NCBI GenBank assembly: GCA_947628315.1
Contig: CANQZJ010000014.1
Span: 1-38,960 of the forward strand
DNA from: an uncultured Oscillospiraceae bacterium
GTDB lineage: Bacteria > Bacillota > Clostridia > Oscillospirales > Oscillospiraceae
Direction of reading: 5' to 3'
DNA: 38,960 nucleotides
The notes under the pieces were generated by a model. The model ran no database searches. It was given only the letters and a program-made list of their open reading frames with translations, and was not told where the DNA came from. The translations under genes were made by a program, and so were the position numbers. Within the stretch, counting starts at the first letter, position 1, and each line of letters starts with the position of its first letter. This document shows positions 18,326 through 27,000 of this stretch, piece after piece.

Positions 18326-18497
18326 GATCCTGGATTTGTTTCAGTCGGAGCTGGTGGTGGTGAACGTGGGTCCTAAACTGTTTGCCACCGCACTGGAAAA
18401 GCAGGGCTACCGGACCGTTCAGGTGGACTGGAAGCCCGTGGCTGGCGGGGACCGGGAGATGCAGAAAATCCTGGAAGTGCTGGGAGGTCTGGAGTGA
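18312..18497 (+). CDS. Small 61-residue protein, possible split-off subunit domain of the FdrA/DUF1116 system
   Basis: A short protein starting MDCDKILDLF and containing VVVNVGPKLF, QGYRTVQVDWKP and AGGDREM. From memory, a segment of this type (NVG..F...L..QG..V..VDW.P.AGGD) occurs fused to larger subunits of this family in other bacteria, which would make this a free-standing version; I could not check it. AGAGAGGGA precedes the ATG. It overlaps the FdrA-like gene and ends one base before the kinase start, so it is locked inside the operon and is very likely real. Function unknown. Confidence 0.7.
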   Translation: MDCDKILDLFQSELVVVNVGPKLFATALEKQGYRTVQVDWKPVAGGDREMQKILEVLGGLE

Positions 18498-18498
18498 G

Positions 18499-19680
18499 AT
18501 GAAGGTACTGGTCTGCAATGCCGGGAGCACATCATTGAAATTCAAGCTCTACGATATGCCGGAGTCCGAACTTCTGGCCACTGGCAAGGTGGAGCGGGTG
18601 GGCAGCCCGGACGACGCCATTTTCGGTTATGAGAACTGCCTCATTGGGTACAGAGTCGAGGAGGGAGGGCAGAACATTCCGGATTACCGGACCGGGATCC
18701 AGCGGTTCCTCCTCTGCCTCACCTCAGGTGAGGGCCGCGTGTTGGATGAGATCGGAGAGATAGAGCGAGTGGGATACAAGTCCGTCCTCTCCAAAGATCA
18801 CTACGGCATCCATGAAATCGACGAGGGGGTCCTGCAGGGGATGCGGGATTTCCTGCCCCTGGCCCCCGTCCACAACAGCGCCTATCTGGGGGCCATCGAG
18901 ACCATGCGCCAGGCCCTGCCGGACGCGCGGCACGTGGGCGTCTTTGAGACCGCTTTTCACAAGGACATCCCGCTGGAGCGGCGGATCTACGGCGTGCCCT
19001 GGGAATGGCACGAGATGTACGGCGTTCAGCGCATGGGCTACCACGGCGCCTCCCACGGGTATATCGCCGACGTTTTGAACGGGGAGAAACGCGAGTACGC
19101 CGCCATCTCCTGCCATCTGGGGGGCAGCGCCTCCGTCTGCGCCATCCTGAACGGCAAAAGTGTGGACACCAGCTTCGGTATGTCCTTGGAGACGGGTCTC
19201 ATCCACGCCAACCGTGTGGGCGATATGGACCCCACCATGATCCATTTTCTGAAAGAAGTCGGGCTCTCCGAGCAGGCGATCCTGGATGGCTGCCAAAAGA
19301 AGGGCGGGCTGTTGGGCATCTCAGGGGTCAGCAACGATCTGCGCTATGTCCAGGAGGCAGCGGAGGCCGGAAACGAGCGGGCGAAGCTCGCCATCGACGT
19401 GTTCGTCAGCGGCATCGTCCACTACATCGGGGCGTTCTACCTGGATCTGGGCCGGCTGGACGATCTGATCTTCACCGCCGGCATCGGGGAACATTCTGCT
19501 CTGATCCGACGTTTGGTCTGCGACCGGCTGGGACCCATCGGCGTGAAGCTGGACGCGAAAAAAAACGAAACCTGCCACGGGGCGGGGGTCATCTCCGCAG
19601 TAGACTCTGCCGTGAAGGTCCGGGTCATTCCCGCCAACGAGGAGCTGGGCATTGCCCGCCGGGCCTTTGAACTGGCGTGA
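18499..19680 (+). CDS. Acetate kinase-family protein, divergent active site
   Basis: A 393-residue member of the acetate/butyrate kinase (ASKHA) family, which makes ATP from acyl phosphate and ADP. Conserved: NAGSTSLK (N7), H182 in YHGASH, R239 in ANRVGDMDP and E381 in PANEELGIAR. Changed relative to Methanosarcina acetate kinase: the R91 position is K94 in VGYKSV, D148 is E150 in FETAFH, and N211 of HLGNG is G209 in HLGGS. The usual HRVVHGG motif is lost. The phosphate chemistry is likely kept but the acyl group is probably not acetate. It is the last gene of the operon, so it probably uses the acyl phosphate made by the FdrA/DUF1116 proteins. GGAGTGAG precedes the ATG. Confidence 0.85.
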   Translation: MKVLVCNAGSTSLKFKLYDMPESELLATGKVERVGSPDDAIFGYENCLIGYRVEEGGQNIPDYRTGIQRFLLCLTSGEGRVLDEIGEIERVGYKSVLSKDHYGIHEIDEGVLQGMRDFLPLAPVHNSAYLGAIETMRQALPDARHVGVFETAFHKDIPLERRIYGVPWEWHEMYGVQRMGYHGASHGYIADVLNGEKREYAAISCHLGGSASVCAILNGKSVDTSFGMSLETGLIHANRVGDMDPTMIHFLKEVGLSEQAILDGCQKKGGLLGISGVSNDLRYVQEAAEAGNERAKLAIDVFVSGIVHYIGAFYLDLGRLDDLIFTAGIGEHSALIRRLVCDRLGPIGVKLDAKKNETCHGAGVISAVDSAVKVRVIPANEELGIARRAFELA

Positions 19681-19720
19681 CATCTGTCTTGTCAGTTGAT
19701 TACGTATAATTGCTTTTTCA

Positions 19721-19812
19721 TCTGCAAAATAGCTTCATTTTTATACCAAATGGAATTTGCAAACAAAAAAGCAAAATCACGGATTTCCAAAACATTGGCC
19801 CTGCGCTAAGAT
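19721..19812 (+). promoter_or_regulatory. Upstream region of GPH symporter with paired boxes
   Basis: The boxes TCTGCAAAATAGCT (19721-19734) and AAAAGCAAAATCA (19767-19779) match those at 14376 and 14422, with the same 46-base start-to-start spacing. TTTGCA at 19756-19761 also forms an inverted repeat with TGCAAA at 19723-19728. A weak promoter TTTCCA at 19784-19789 and TAAGAT at 19807-19812, 17 bases apart, is possible. Shared control with the esterase/FdrA operon is inferred. Confidence 0.45.
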
Positions 19813-19875
19813 AAAATTAAGGATACGAGCAGAAAACCGGCAAAAAGTCGTATCAAATTACAGGGAGGAGAGATT

Positions 19876-21654
19876 ATGTCAGCACAGACCGAACCCAAGA
19901 CCGGGTTGCTTGCCAATGCGTTCCGAGGGAAATTCTGGAACACGCGCATCACCTCCGCCAACGTTGGCAAAAAGGAGCTGTTCCTGGGCTATGTGGCAGG
20001 CCCCTTCGGCGCCATGCTCCTGCAGTCCATCGTCAACAGCTACTTCAATCAGTACCTGACCGACGTCCTCGGCTTTACCTCCAATATGGGCATGTGGATC
20101 GCCGGCTTCATGGTCATGTTCCCGCTGCTGTCCAAGATTCTGGACGCCGTCACCAACGTCCTGATGGCTAAGGTGCTGGACAACACTACCTGCCGCCAGG
20201 GCAAGCTGCGCCCCTGGCTGATCCTGAGCCTGCCCATCATGGTGGTCAGCCTGATGATGCTGTTCTGGATCCCTTTCAGCAATCCCGTGGTCATGGCTGT
20301 GTGGATCGTCATCGCTTACAACCTGTTCTACTCCGTGGGCTATACCATGTGGTATATGTCCTATGAGTTGTCCGCCGCCCTGTCCACCCGGAACTTCCAG
20401 CAGCGCAAGAACAACTCCATGGGCGGACAGATCACCAAGAACATCGGCACCGGCATCATCTCTATCCTGTTCCCCACTATCCTTACCGCCATCAGCGGCA
20501 TGGTGGGCAACACCCGGGACGGATATCTGGTGTGCATGGCCGTCATGTGCTGCATCGCCGTCCCCTTGACTTTCGTGCAGTACTTTTTCACCCGCGAGCG
20601 TATCACTGAGGAGCGGCGCAATCAGTACGGCGTGGTTGATCAGCCCCAGGGCCGCACTTTGGTGAAAGAGGCCACCTTCCTTGAGCAGTTCAAGGCCTGC
20701 ATCAAGGACAAGTATTGGATCATGCTGATCGTGATGATCCTGGTCTATCAGGTGCTTAACGCCATGCGCAGCGTGGCGCAGGTCTATTACAGCGGCTGGG
20801 TGGTGCAGGGCAACGCCTACGGCGAATACGCCGCCATCCAGGCCAAATTCACCATGATCTCCATGGCGCCCATGGGTCCCGGCCTTATTCTGCTGCTCCC
20901 CCTGTTCAAAAAGTTCGGCCGCACCAAGGTCATCATCGTGGGTTCCCTCTTTGCCGCCGTCGGCGCTTTCGCTGCGTTCATGAGTATGGGCAAAACGGGC
21001 GCCATCTACGGTGGGACTGCGTTCTATTCCATCGGCGCTATGGCTCTGATCTACTCCATGCTCACCTTTGTGGGCGATTCTATCGACCATGTGGAGTACT
21101 CCCAGGGTGTCCGGGTAGAGGGCTTGACAGCAGCTGTGGTGGGCTTTGCGGAGATGTTCTCCAAGGGCATTGGCCAGGCGCTGTTCAATCTGGGTCTCAT
21201 CGTCACCAAGTACGCGCAGCCGGAAGTGGTGGGTTCCTTTATCAACGACAAGGGAGATGAGATCCTGCGCTACGCCGACCAGACTCAGGCGGCCACCAGT
21301 TGGATCAACTTCTCCTATCAGGGCGCCAATATGCTGACCGGCGTACTGTTCTTCATCCTCTTTGCTTTCTTCTTCAAGATCGAGCGGGATATGCCCACCG
21401 TCCAGAGGACGCTGGAGGAAAAGAAGCGCAAGGAATGCGAAGCCCAGGGCATCGAGTACATTCCCCAATCCGAGATGGAGAAGCGGGAACGGGCAAAGCA
21501 GGCCCAGGAGGCGGAGGAGAATCGCATTAAGGAACTCCGCGAGAGATGCGCCAGGCGGGGTCTGGACTTCGACACTGAGAACCAAAAGGTGCTGGACAAG
21601 CGGGCTGCGAAAGCGGCGAAAAAGGCCGCCAAAAAAGCCAGGAAAAGCAAATAA
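19876..21654 (+). CDS. GPH-family sugar:cation symporter with long charged C-terminal tail
   Basis: A 592-residue transporter of the glycoside-pentoside-hexuronide family (MelB type) with about twelve membrane segments. Family-typical stretches include YVAGPFGAMLLQSI, SKILDAVTNVLMAKVLDNT, TRNFQQRKNN and FVGDSIDHVEYSQGVR. It is roughly 100 residues longer than a plain family member: from about residue 500 on it is a charged, probably coiled and cytosolic tail ending in repeated KAAKKA units. GGGAGGAGA precedes the ATG. It has its own promoter region, which shares boxes with the FdrA operon, so it may import that pathway's substrate. Substrate not assignable. Confidence 0.9.
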   Translation: MSAQTEPKTGLLANAFRGKFWNTRITSANVGKKELFLGYVAGPFGAMLLQSIVNSYFNQYLTDVLGFTSNMGMWIAGFMVMFPLLSKILDAVTNVLMAKVLDNTTCRQGKLRPWLILSLPIMVVSLMMLFWIPFSNPVVMAVWIVIAYNLFYSVGYTMWYMSYELSAALSTRNFQQRKNNSMGGQITKNIGTGIISILFPTILTAISGMVGNTRDGYLVCMAVMCCIAVPLTFVQYFFTRERITEERRNQYGVVDQPQGRTLVKEATFLEQFKACIKDKYWIMLIVMILVYQVLNAMRSVAQVYYSGWVVQGNAYGEYAAIQAKFTMISMAPMGPGLILLLPLFKKFGRTKVIIVGSLFAAVGAFAAFMSMGKTGAIYGGTAFYSIGAMALIYSMLTFVGDSIDHVEYSQGVRVEGLTAAVVGFAEMFSKGIGQALFNLGLIVTKYAQPEVVGSFINDKGDEILRYADQTQAATSWINFSYQGANMLTGVLFFILFAFFFKIERDMPTVQRTLEEKKRKECEAQGIEYIPQSEMEKRERAKQAQEAEENRIKELRERCARRGLDFDTENQKVLDKRAAKAAKKAAKKARKSK

Positions 21655-21664
21655 CTGACTAACT

Positions 21665-21698
21665 CAGAATTCCCGGCGGGTGACCGCCGGGAATTCTG
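21665..21698 (+). terminator. Perfect 15-bp hairpin without U tract
   Basis: CAGAATTCCCGGCGG at 21665-21679 and its exact complement at 21684-21698 leave a four-base loop. No T-run follows, so it may be an mRNA-stabilising or partial terminator between the transporter and regulator genes rather than a standard intrinsic terminator. Confidence 0.6.
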
Positions 21699-21753
21699 GA
21701 AGGGAATGGTGTTCTATACGGCGTATAATCGGTTAAAAAGGGTGGTGGTATCA

Positions 21754-22467
21754 ATGCGCATTGCTATTGTTGACGATGAACAGGAGATGCGGGACACTCT
21801 CGCGGAATATATCGCCCGTTATGCATCGGAGAACGGCGCGGAGATAGAAACGATCCCCTTCCCCTCTGGAGACACACTTCTGGAAAACTACAGGCTGATC
21901 TACGACATCATCATCTTCGATGTGGATATGCCGGGAACCAGCGGCATTGATGCCGCCCGACTGGTGCGGGAGCGGGATCGGTCGGTTGTGATCCTGTTCG
22001 TGACCAACATCGCCCAGTACGCTATCAATGGATACGAGGTAGCCGCAGTAGACTACATTATCAAGCCCATCGGCTATTACGACTTTGCCATGAAGTTCCG
22101 CCGGGCGGTGGCTATGGCCTCCAGAGGCCAGCGGCGGGAACTGTTTTTGGAGACAGCGGAGGGCGGTCGCCGTCTGCCAGTGTCCTCCATCCTGTATGTG
22201 GAAACGCTGGGACACTACCTCATCTATCACCTGGACGGAGAGGACGGCCGCCCCAGGGAGCTTCGGGTGAGGGGCAACATGAAAGAGCAGGAGGCTGCCC
22301 TGCGGCCCTATGAGTTCTGCCAAATCCACAAATCCTATCTTGTGAATTTGGCCCATATGGAGGAGTTGCGGACTGGCCACGTGTTGGTGGGCGGCCAGGA
22401 GCTGCCGGTGGGCCGGACCTATAAGGACGAGCTGGTGACCCGGTTTTTCCGATTTGCACGGGGGTGA
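21754..22467 (+). CDS. LytTR-family response regulator
   Basis: A 237-residue regulator with an N-terminal receiver domain (phospho-acceptor D56 in IIFDVDMPG, acidic pair in IVDDE) and a C-terminal LytTR DNA-binding domain (about 130-237, with SILYVETLGHYLIYH and FCQIHKSYLVNL). Start chosen at 21754, where MRIAIVDDE opens the receiver domain; GGTGGTGG is a modest ribosome site. An upstream in-frame ATG at 21706 would add a non-conserved 16 residues. Its stop lies next to the sensor kinase start. AgrA/VirR-type proteins bind repeats upstream of target genes; the targets here may be the surface genes at 24006-30013. Confidence 0.9.
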   Translation: MRIAIVDDEQEMRDTLAEYIARYASENGAEIETIPFPSGDTLLENYRLIYDIIIFDVDMPGTSGIDAARLVRERDRSVVILFVTNIAQYAINGYEVAAVDYIIKPIGYYDFAMKFRRAVAMASRGQRRELFLETAEGGRRLPVSSILYVETLGHYLIYHLDGEDGRPRELRVRGNMKEQEAALRPYEFCQIHKSYLVNLAHMEELRTGHVLVGGQELPVGRTYKDELVTRFFRFARG

Positions 22468-22472
22468 ACGGC

Positions 22473-23858
22473 ATGAGTAAAATCGCGCTGTTGACGCTGG
22501 ATCAACTCAGATACGCATTTTCTCTGTTGGGTGCCCAGCTGGTGTTCTTGTTGGGTTCTGCTCCGAAGCGAGAGTGCTTCGGGATCAGAATGACTCTTTC
22601 CTACGGGGTATGTACTTTAACGGCGTTGAGCTATGTACCGTTGTATTACTGGCTGTACGGCCATAACAGCAGCCTGCTGATCGCCGTGACAGCGGTATAC
22701 TGGCTGGTCCTGCTGTTGCTGACCTGCCTGTCTCAGTGGTACTGTTTTGATCTGGGCAGGTGCAATATCCTGTTCCGATGTCTGGTAGGCGGGGCGATGG
22801 AGTCTATCGCCACTACCCTGGTGCGGAGCCTGCTGGTAACACAGCTGTTCCCTTTGCTGCCGGCGGACCATCCGGTACTGTACATTTTAATTATGCTGAC
22901 TGTGTACGGCGCTGTCTATTTTGCGGGATGGCATCTGGTGGGGCGCCCTCTGCAGCGCAACGCCGACACCGGTATCCCGGAGGATCGTAAGACTTTCCTA
23001 GTCTATCTTCATGCCCATGTGGGTTTTTGCGTCCTCATCATGTTGTGCAAGACCATCAATGAATGGACGTTGTCTTCCTTTGAACTTGCTGGCCAGGAGG
23101 GTGCGCTGGCTCTGATTCGGAATTTCAATATTGCGGTGATGCTGCTGGCGGGGACAGTGATCCTCATCATGCAGTATTATGTGTACGCCGTGGGCGTCCT
23201 CCGGGCGGAGCGGGACCTGTTCGAGCAGATCATGGCGGAGAAAGCCGCCCAGTATGAACGGTCCAAAGAGAGCATTGCCGCCATTAACCGCAAATGCCAT
23301 GATCTGAAACACCAAGTTTTGGCTCTCCAGGTGGCGAGTGAGGCGGAGCGTGAGGAAATGCTCCGAGAGACCGAGCGGGCCATCATGTTCTACGATACGG
23401 CGGTCAAGACGGGCAGCGAGGTGCTGGACACTCTGCTAACCGAGAAGAGCACTATCTGCGCTTATCACAACATCCGCTTTTCCTGCTCGGTGCAGTCGGA
23501 GCATCTGGACCGCATCGGAGTTGTGGATTTGTATACTATGCTGGGCAACGCCCTGGACAATGCCATCGAGAGCGCCGAGCAGCTGTCTCAGCCGGACCGC
23601 AAGACCATCAGCTTCTCCATCACCGAACGGGGCAAAATGCTCCTGATTGCTGTGGAGAACTACTATGACGGGACGATCCAAATGCGGGGTGGAATGCCTC
23701 TAACCAGCAAAACGGACAAGTCCAGCCACGGCATCGGGGTAAAGAGTATCCGCACCCTCGCCCAGCGTTATGGCGGGGACGTCAGAATCGACACAGAAGA
23801 TCAGATTTTCCTGCTTCAGATCATGTTCCCCTTGTCCCAGATGCCGCAGGCGGGATAG
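22473..23858 (+). CDS. AgrC-like sensor histidine kinase (GHKL)
   Basis: A sensor kinase with about six hydrophobic segments over residues 1-210, then a dimerisation helix with H276 in KCHDLKHQ. A GHKL ATPase domain follows, with N-box MLGNALDNAIESAEQ and G-box HGIGVKSI. It pairs with the LytTR regulator just upstream. I chose ATG at 22473 because GGGGGTGA stands five bases upstream; a GTG at 22464 overlapping the previous stop is the alternative and lacks a ribosome site. Such kinases often sense peptides, but no AgrB/AgrD-like gene is seen here, so the signal is unknown. Confidence 0.88.
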   Translation: MSKIALLTLDQLRYAFSLLGAQLVFLLGSAPKRECFGIRMTLSYGVCTLTALSYVPLYYWLYGHNSSLLIAVTAVYWLVLLLLTCLSQWYCFDLGRCNILFRCLVGGAMESIATTLVRSLLVTQLFPLLPADHPVLYILIMLTVYGAVYFAGWHLVGRPLQRNADTGIPEDRKTFLVYLHAHVGFCVLIMLCKTINEWTLSSFELAGQEGALALIRNFNIAVMLLAGTVILIMQYYVYAVGVLRAERDLFEQIMAEKAAQYERSKESIAAINRKCHDLKHQVLALQVASEAEREEMLRETERAIMFYDTAVKTGSEVLDTLLTEKSTICAYHNIRFSCSVQSEHLDRIGVVDLYTMLGNALDNAIESAEQLSQPDRKTISFSITERGKMLLIAVENYYDGTIQMRGGMPLTSKTDKSSHGIGVKSIRTLAQRYGGDVRIDTEDQIFLLQIMFPLSQMPQAG

Positions 23859-23891
23859 TCTCAATGTTGTTCATGCCTAAAAAATGTCGTT

Positions 23892-23924
23892 TGTGCCACG
23901 CATCTTGCGTGGCACATTTTTTAT
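23892..23924 (+). terminator. Intrinsic terminator after the two-component genes
   Basis: Stem TGTGCCACGC (23892-23901) and GCGTGGCACA (23907-23916) with a five-base loop, followed by a T-run. A-rich sequence on the left side mirrors the T-run. Confidence 0.9.
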
Positions 23925-24005
23925 CTATATTCTATAAACAGCGAGGGAACTGTACGACGCGAATTCCCCATTTTGTACGATACACGGAAAAGAAAGGGGT
24001 ATGTT

Positions 24006-27000
24006 ATGAAACGCAAGAGCCACATTTTTCGGGGCATCGCCGGGATCTTCCTGGCGCTGCTGGTGCTTGTGCAGATCGTGGCGTCGGTGGCCAACAGCTG
24101 GTCCTCCAAGGTCAACGAGCTGCTGGGCATCACCGCCTCCACCATCCAGCGGAGCGATGACCCGGCGGACTATGTGTACCAGTCCGACTTTGAGAGCGGT
24201 TCCGCCCTGATCGACGCGGAGATCGCCCTGAACACCCGTCTGGCCGCCGAGGGCAGCGTGGTGCTGAAAGGGACTCCTGCCCTGGGCGGCACCAACGTCA
24301 CCCTGTTCGGTATGAGGAGCGGGAGCAAAATGCAGTTCGGCGGCTCCATGGGCGAGCTGATCGACCCGTCCAACGTAGTCACCCTGGCGGACGCCATGGG
24401 GGCTAACGGCTTCGAGGTCAACCCTGACATGGTCCAGTTCTATCAGGACATGGAAGGGGATTACGCCCCCGGCAAGGGCTCCGGCGGCAACGTGGTCAGC
24501 AGTTATCAGGATCAGGGCGCCACCGTCAATGAAGTCCCGGCCAGCAAGTATGACGCGGGCAAGCTGGGGAACTACAAAGACGCGGCTGTCATCGTCTTCG
24601 GCCGGGACGCCGGCGAAAGCTGCTGCTTCTACCCCGGCCTCAACGGCCTGACCAATCCCGCTGAGTTCTCCAACAGCCCCACCGGCAACATCCTGTCCCT
24701 GTCCAACGACGAGCGGGATCTGCTGAACTGGGTCAAGGGCCAGGGTTTCGGCAAGATCGTGGTGCTGCTGAACTCCGGCACCTCCATGGAGATCGACGAG
24801 CTGAAGAAGGATGACGCCGTGGACAGCATCGTCTGGATCGGCAACCCCGGCGCTTACGGCACCTACGGCATCGCCAAGCTGCTCTCCGGCGAGGTGCTGC
24901 CCTCCGGCCACCTGCCCGACACTTTCGCGGTGAACTCCGCCTTGTCCCCGGCGGCCCAGAACTTCGGCATCTACAACTTTACCAACGCCGCCGACATCGA
25001 CACCAGCTCCAACCACGCGCTCCGCAGCGACTGGTACCTGGTGGAGCTGGAGGGCATCTACACGGGCTACAAGTATTATGAGACCCGCTACTTCGACTCC
25101 GTGCTGGGCCAGGGGAACGCCTCCCAGGCAGCCCACGGGGAGAGCACCACCGGCGGCACCTGGAACTATGACAGCGAGGTCTCCTATGGCTTCGGCTACG
25201 GCGTGGAGGGCTCCACCTTCTCCGAGGAGATCACCGCCGCCAACATCGACTGGACCGGCGAGACCGATTCCACCGTCACCGTGAAGGTGACCAACACCGG
25301 TTCCGCGGCCGCCAAGCATGTGGTGCAGATGTACGTCTCCGTCCCCTACACCGACAACGACAAGCGGAACGGCGTGGAGAAGGCCGCCATCCAGCTGGTG
25401 GGCTACGCCAAGACCGGCGAGGCCAGCGAGCAGAGCTACGCCGACGTGGTGCTGCTGGAGCCCAACGCCTCTGAGGAGGTCACCATCACCTTCAACGCCA
25501 AGGACATCTACAGCTACGACATGGGCTATGAGCATGACGGCGTTTCCGGCGCCTACATGCTGTCCGCCGGCGACTACTGGTTTGCCACCGGCAACGGTGC
25601 CCACGACGCGGTGCAGGCCGTCTTGGCCGCTATGAACCCGGAGAAGGCCGGCACCCTCCAGCCTACCGGCGCCGTTCACAGCGAGCATCTTTCCTCTGAT
25701 ACTTATCTGACTGAGTCCAACGGCGTGACCATCCAGAATCAGTTGAGCGGTACGGATCTGAACGCCTGGAACACCGGGACCACCGTGAAGTACCTGACCC
25801 GGAGCGACTGGGCCGGCACCTTCCCCCAGAGCGTGAGTTCTCTCACCGCTACGGAGGAAATGATCCGCTATCTCCGCAACGCCACTTACGATCCAGAGGC
25901 GGCTATGGCCGGCTATGACGGCCCCACCGAGTTCACCTACGGCGCGGACAACGGCCTGAAGGTGGACAGCCTCATCGGCAAGGAGTACGACGATCCTCTG
26001 TTCGAGCAGGTCATCGAGCAGATGACCCTGGAGGACCTCATCAACCAGTACCTGGGCTTCAAGGTGGAGCTGCCCGGCATCGCCATGCCGCTGGAGATCC
26101 TGGCCGACTCCCCTCTGGGCCTCATCGGGTCCGTGGGCCAGAGCAATCAGGACTCCATCTACGCCGTGGCCGAGGGCGACCCGGCCAAGGGCCATTACAC
26201 CAACGTGTACGTGAGTCCCGTGGTGGTGGCCGCCACCTTCAGCCCTCTGCTCCAGGAGGAGGAGGGCCGTCTGGTGGGCAATGACGCCCTCTGGACCGGC
26301 TTCACCACCTGGTATGCCCCCGGCATGAACCTGCACCGCACCCCCTACAACGGGCGCAACGTGGGCTACTATTCCGAGGACGCCGTTCTCACCGGCATGA
26401 CCTCCACCTACGTCCACAAGGGGCTGGCCTCCAAGGGGCTGAACACCAACGTGAAGCATTTTGCCTTCAACGACCAGGAGACCAACCGTGACGGCCTCGC
26501 CGCCTTTATGTCTGAGCAGGCCGCCCGTGAGAACGAGCTGCGTGGCTTCCAGATCGCCATCCGGGCCGGCGATATGCAAGGCCTGATGACCGCCTTCAAC
26601 CGGGTGGGCTGCATCCACGCCGGCGCCCATCCCGGCCTCATCAACGGCATCCTCCGGGGTGAGTGGGGCTTCAAGGGCTATGTGATCACCGACTCTGTGA
26701 AATCCGCCTCCTACTTCCTGGCCCGCGAGTGCGCGGAGGCCGGCACCGACATGATGCTGGGCGGCTCCAACAACGGCAAGCTGTGGGGCATGACCGCGGA
26801 AGAAGTGGGGAAGGACCCCTTCCTCCAGTCCGCCCTGCGTGAGTCCTTCCACCGCAAGCTGTTCTACTATGCCAACAGCGTCCTGATGAACGGCATCACT
26901 CCCGAGTCCGCCGCCAGCGGCGCGCAGGAGGCGTGGAAGACTGCCCTCCAAATTACCGGCGGGCTGACCTTTGTGGGATTCGCGGCGTTCTTCGTACTGT

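Noticed and set aside
23925-26951. Long open frame of 1008 codons on the minus strand
   Set aside because: Antisense to the surface GH3 gene; composition rich in His/Val/Gly with no domain, so a shadow of GC-rich codons.
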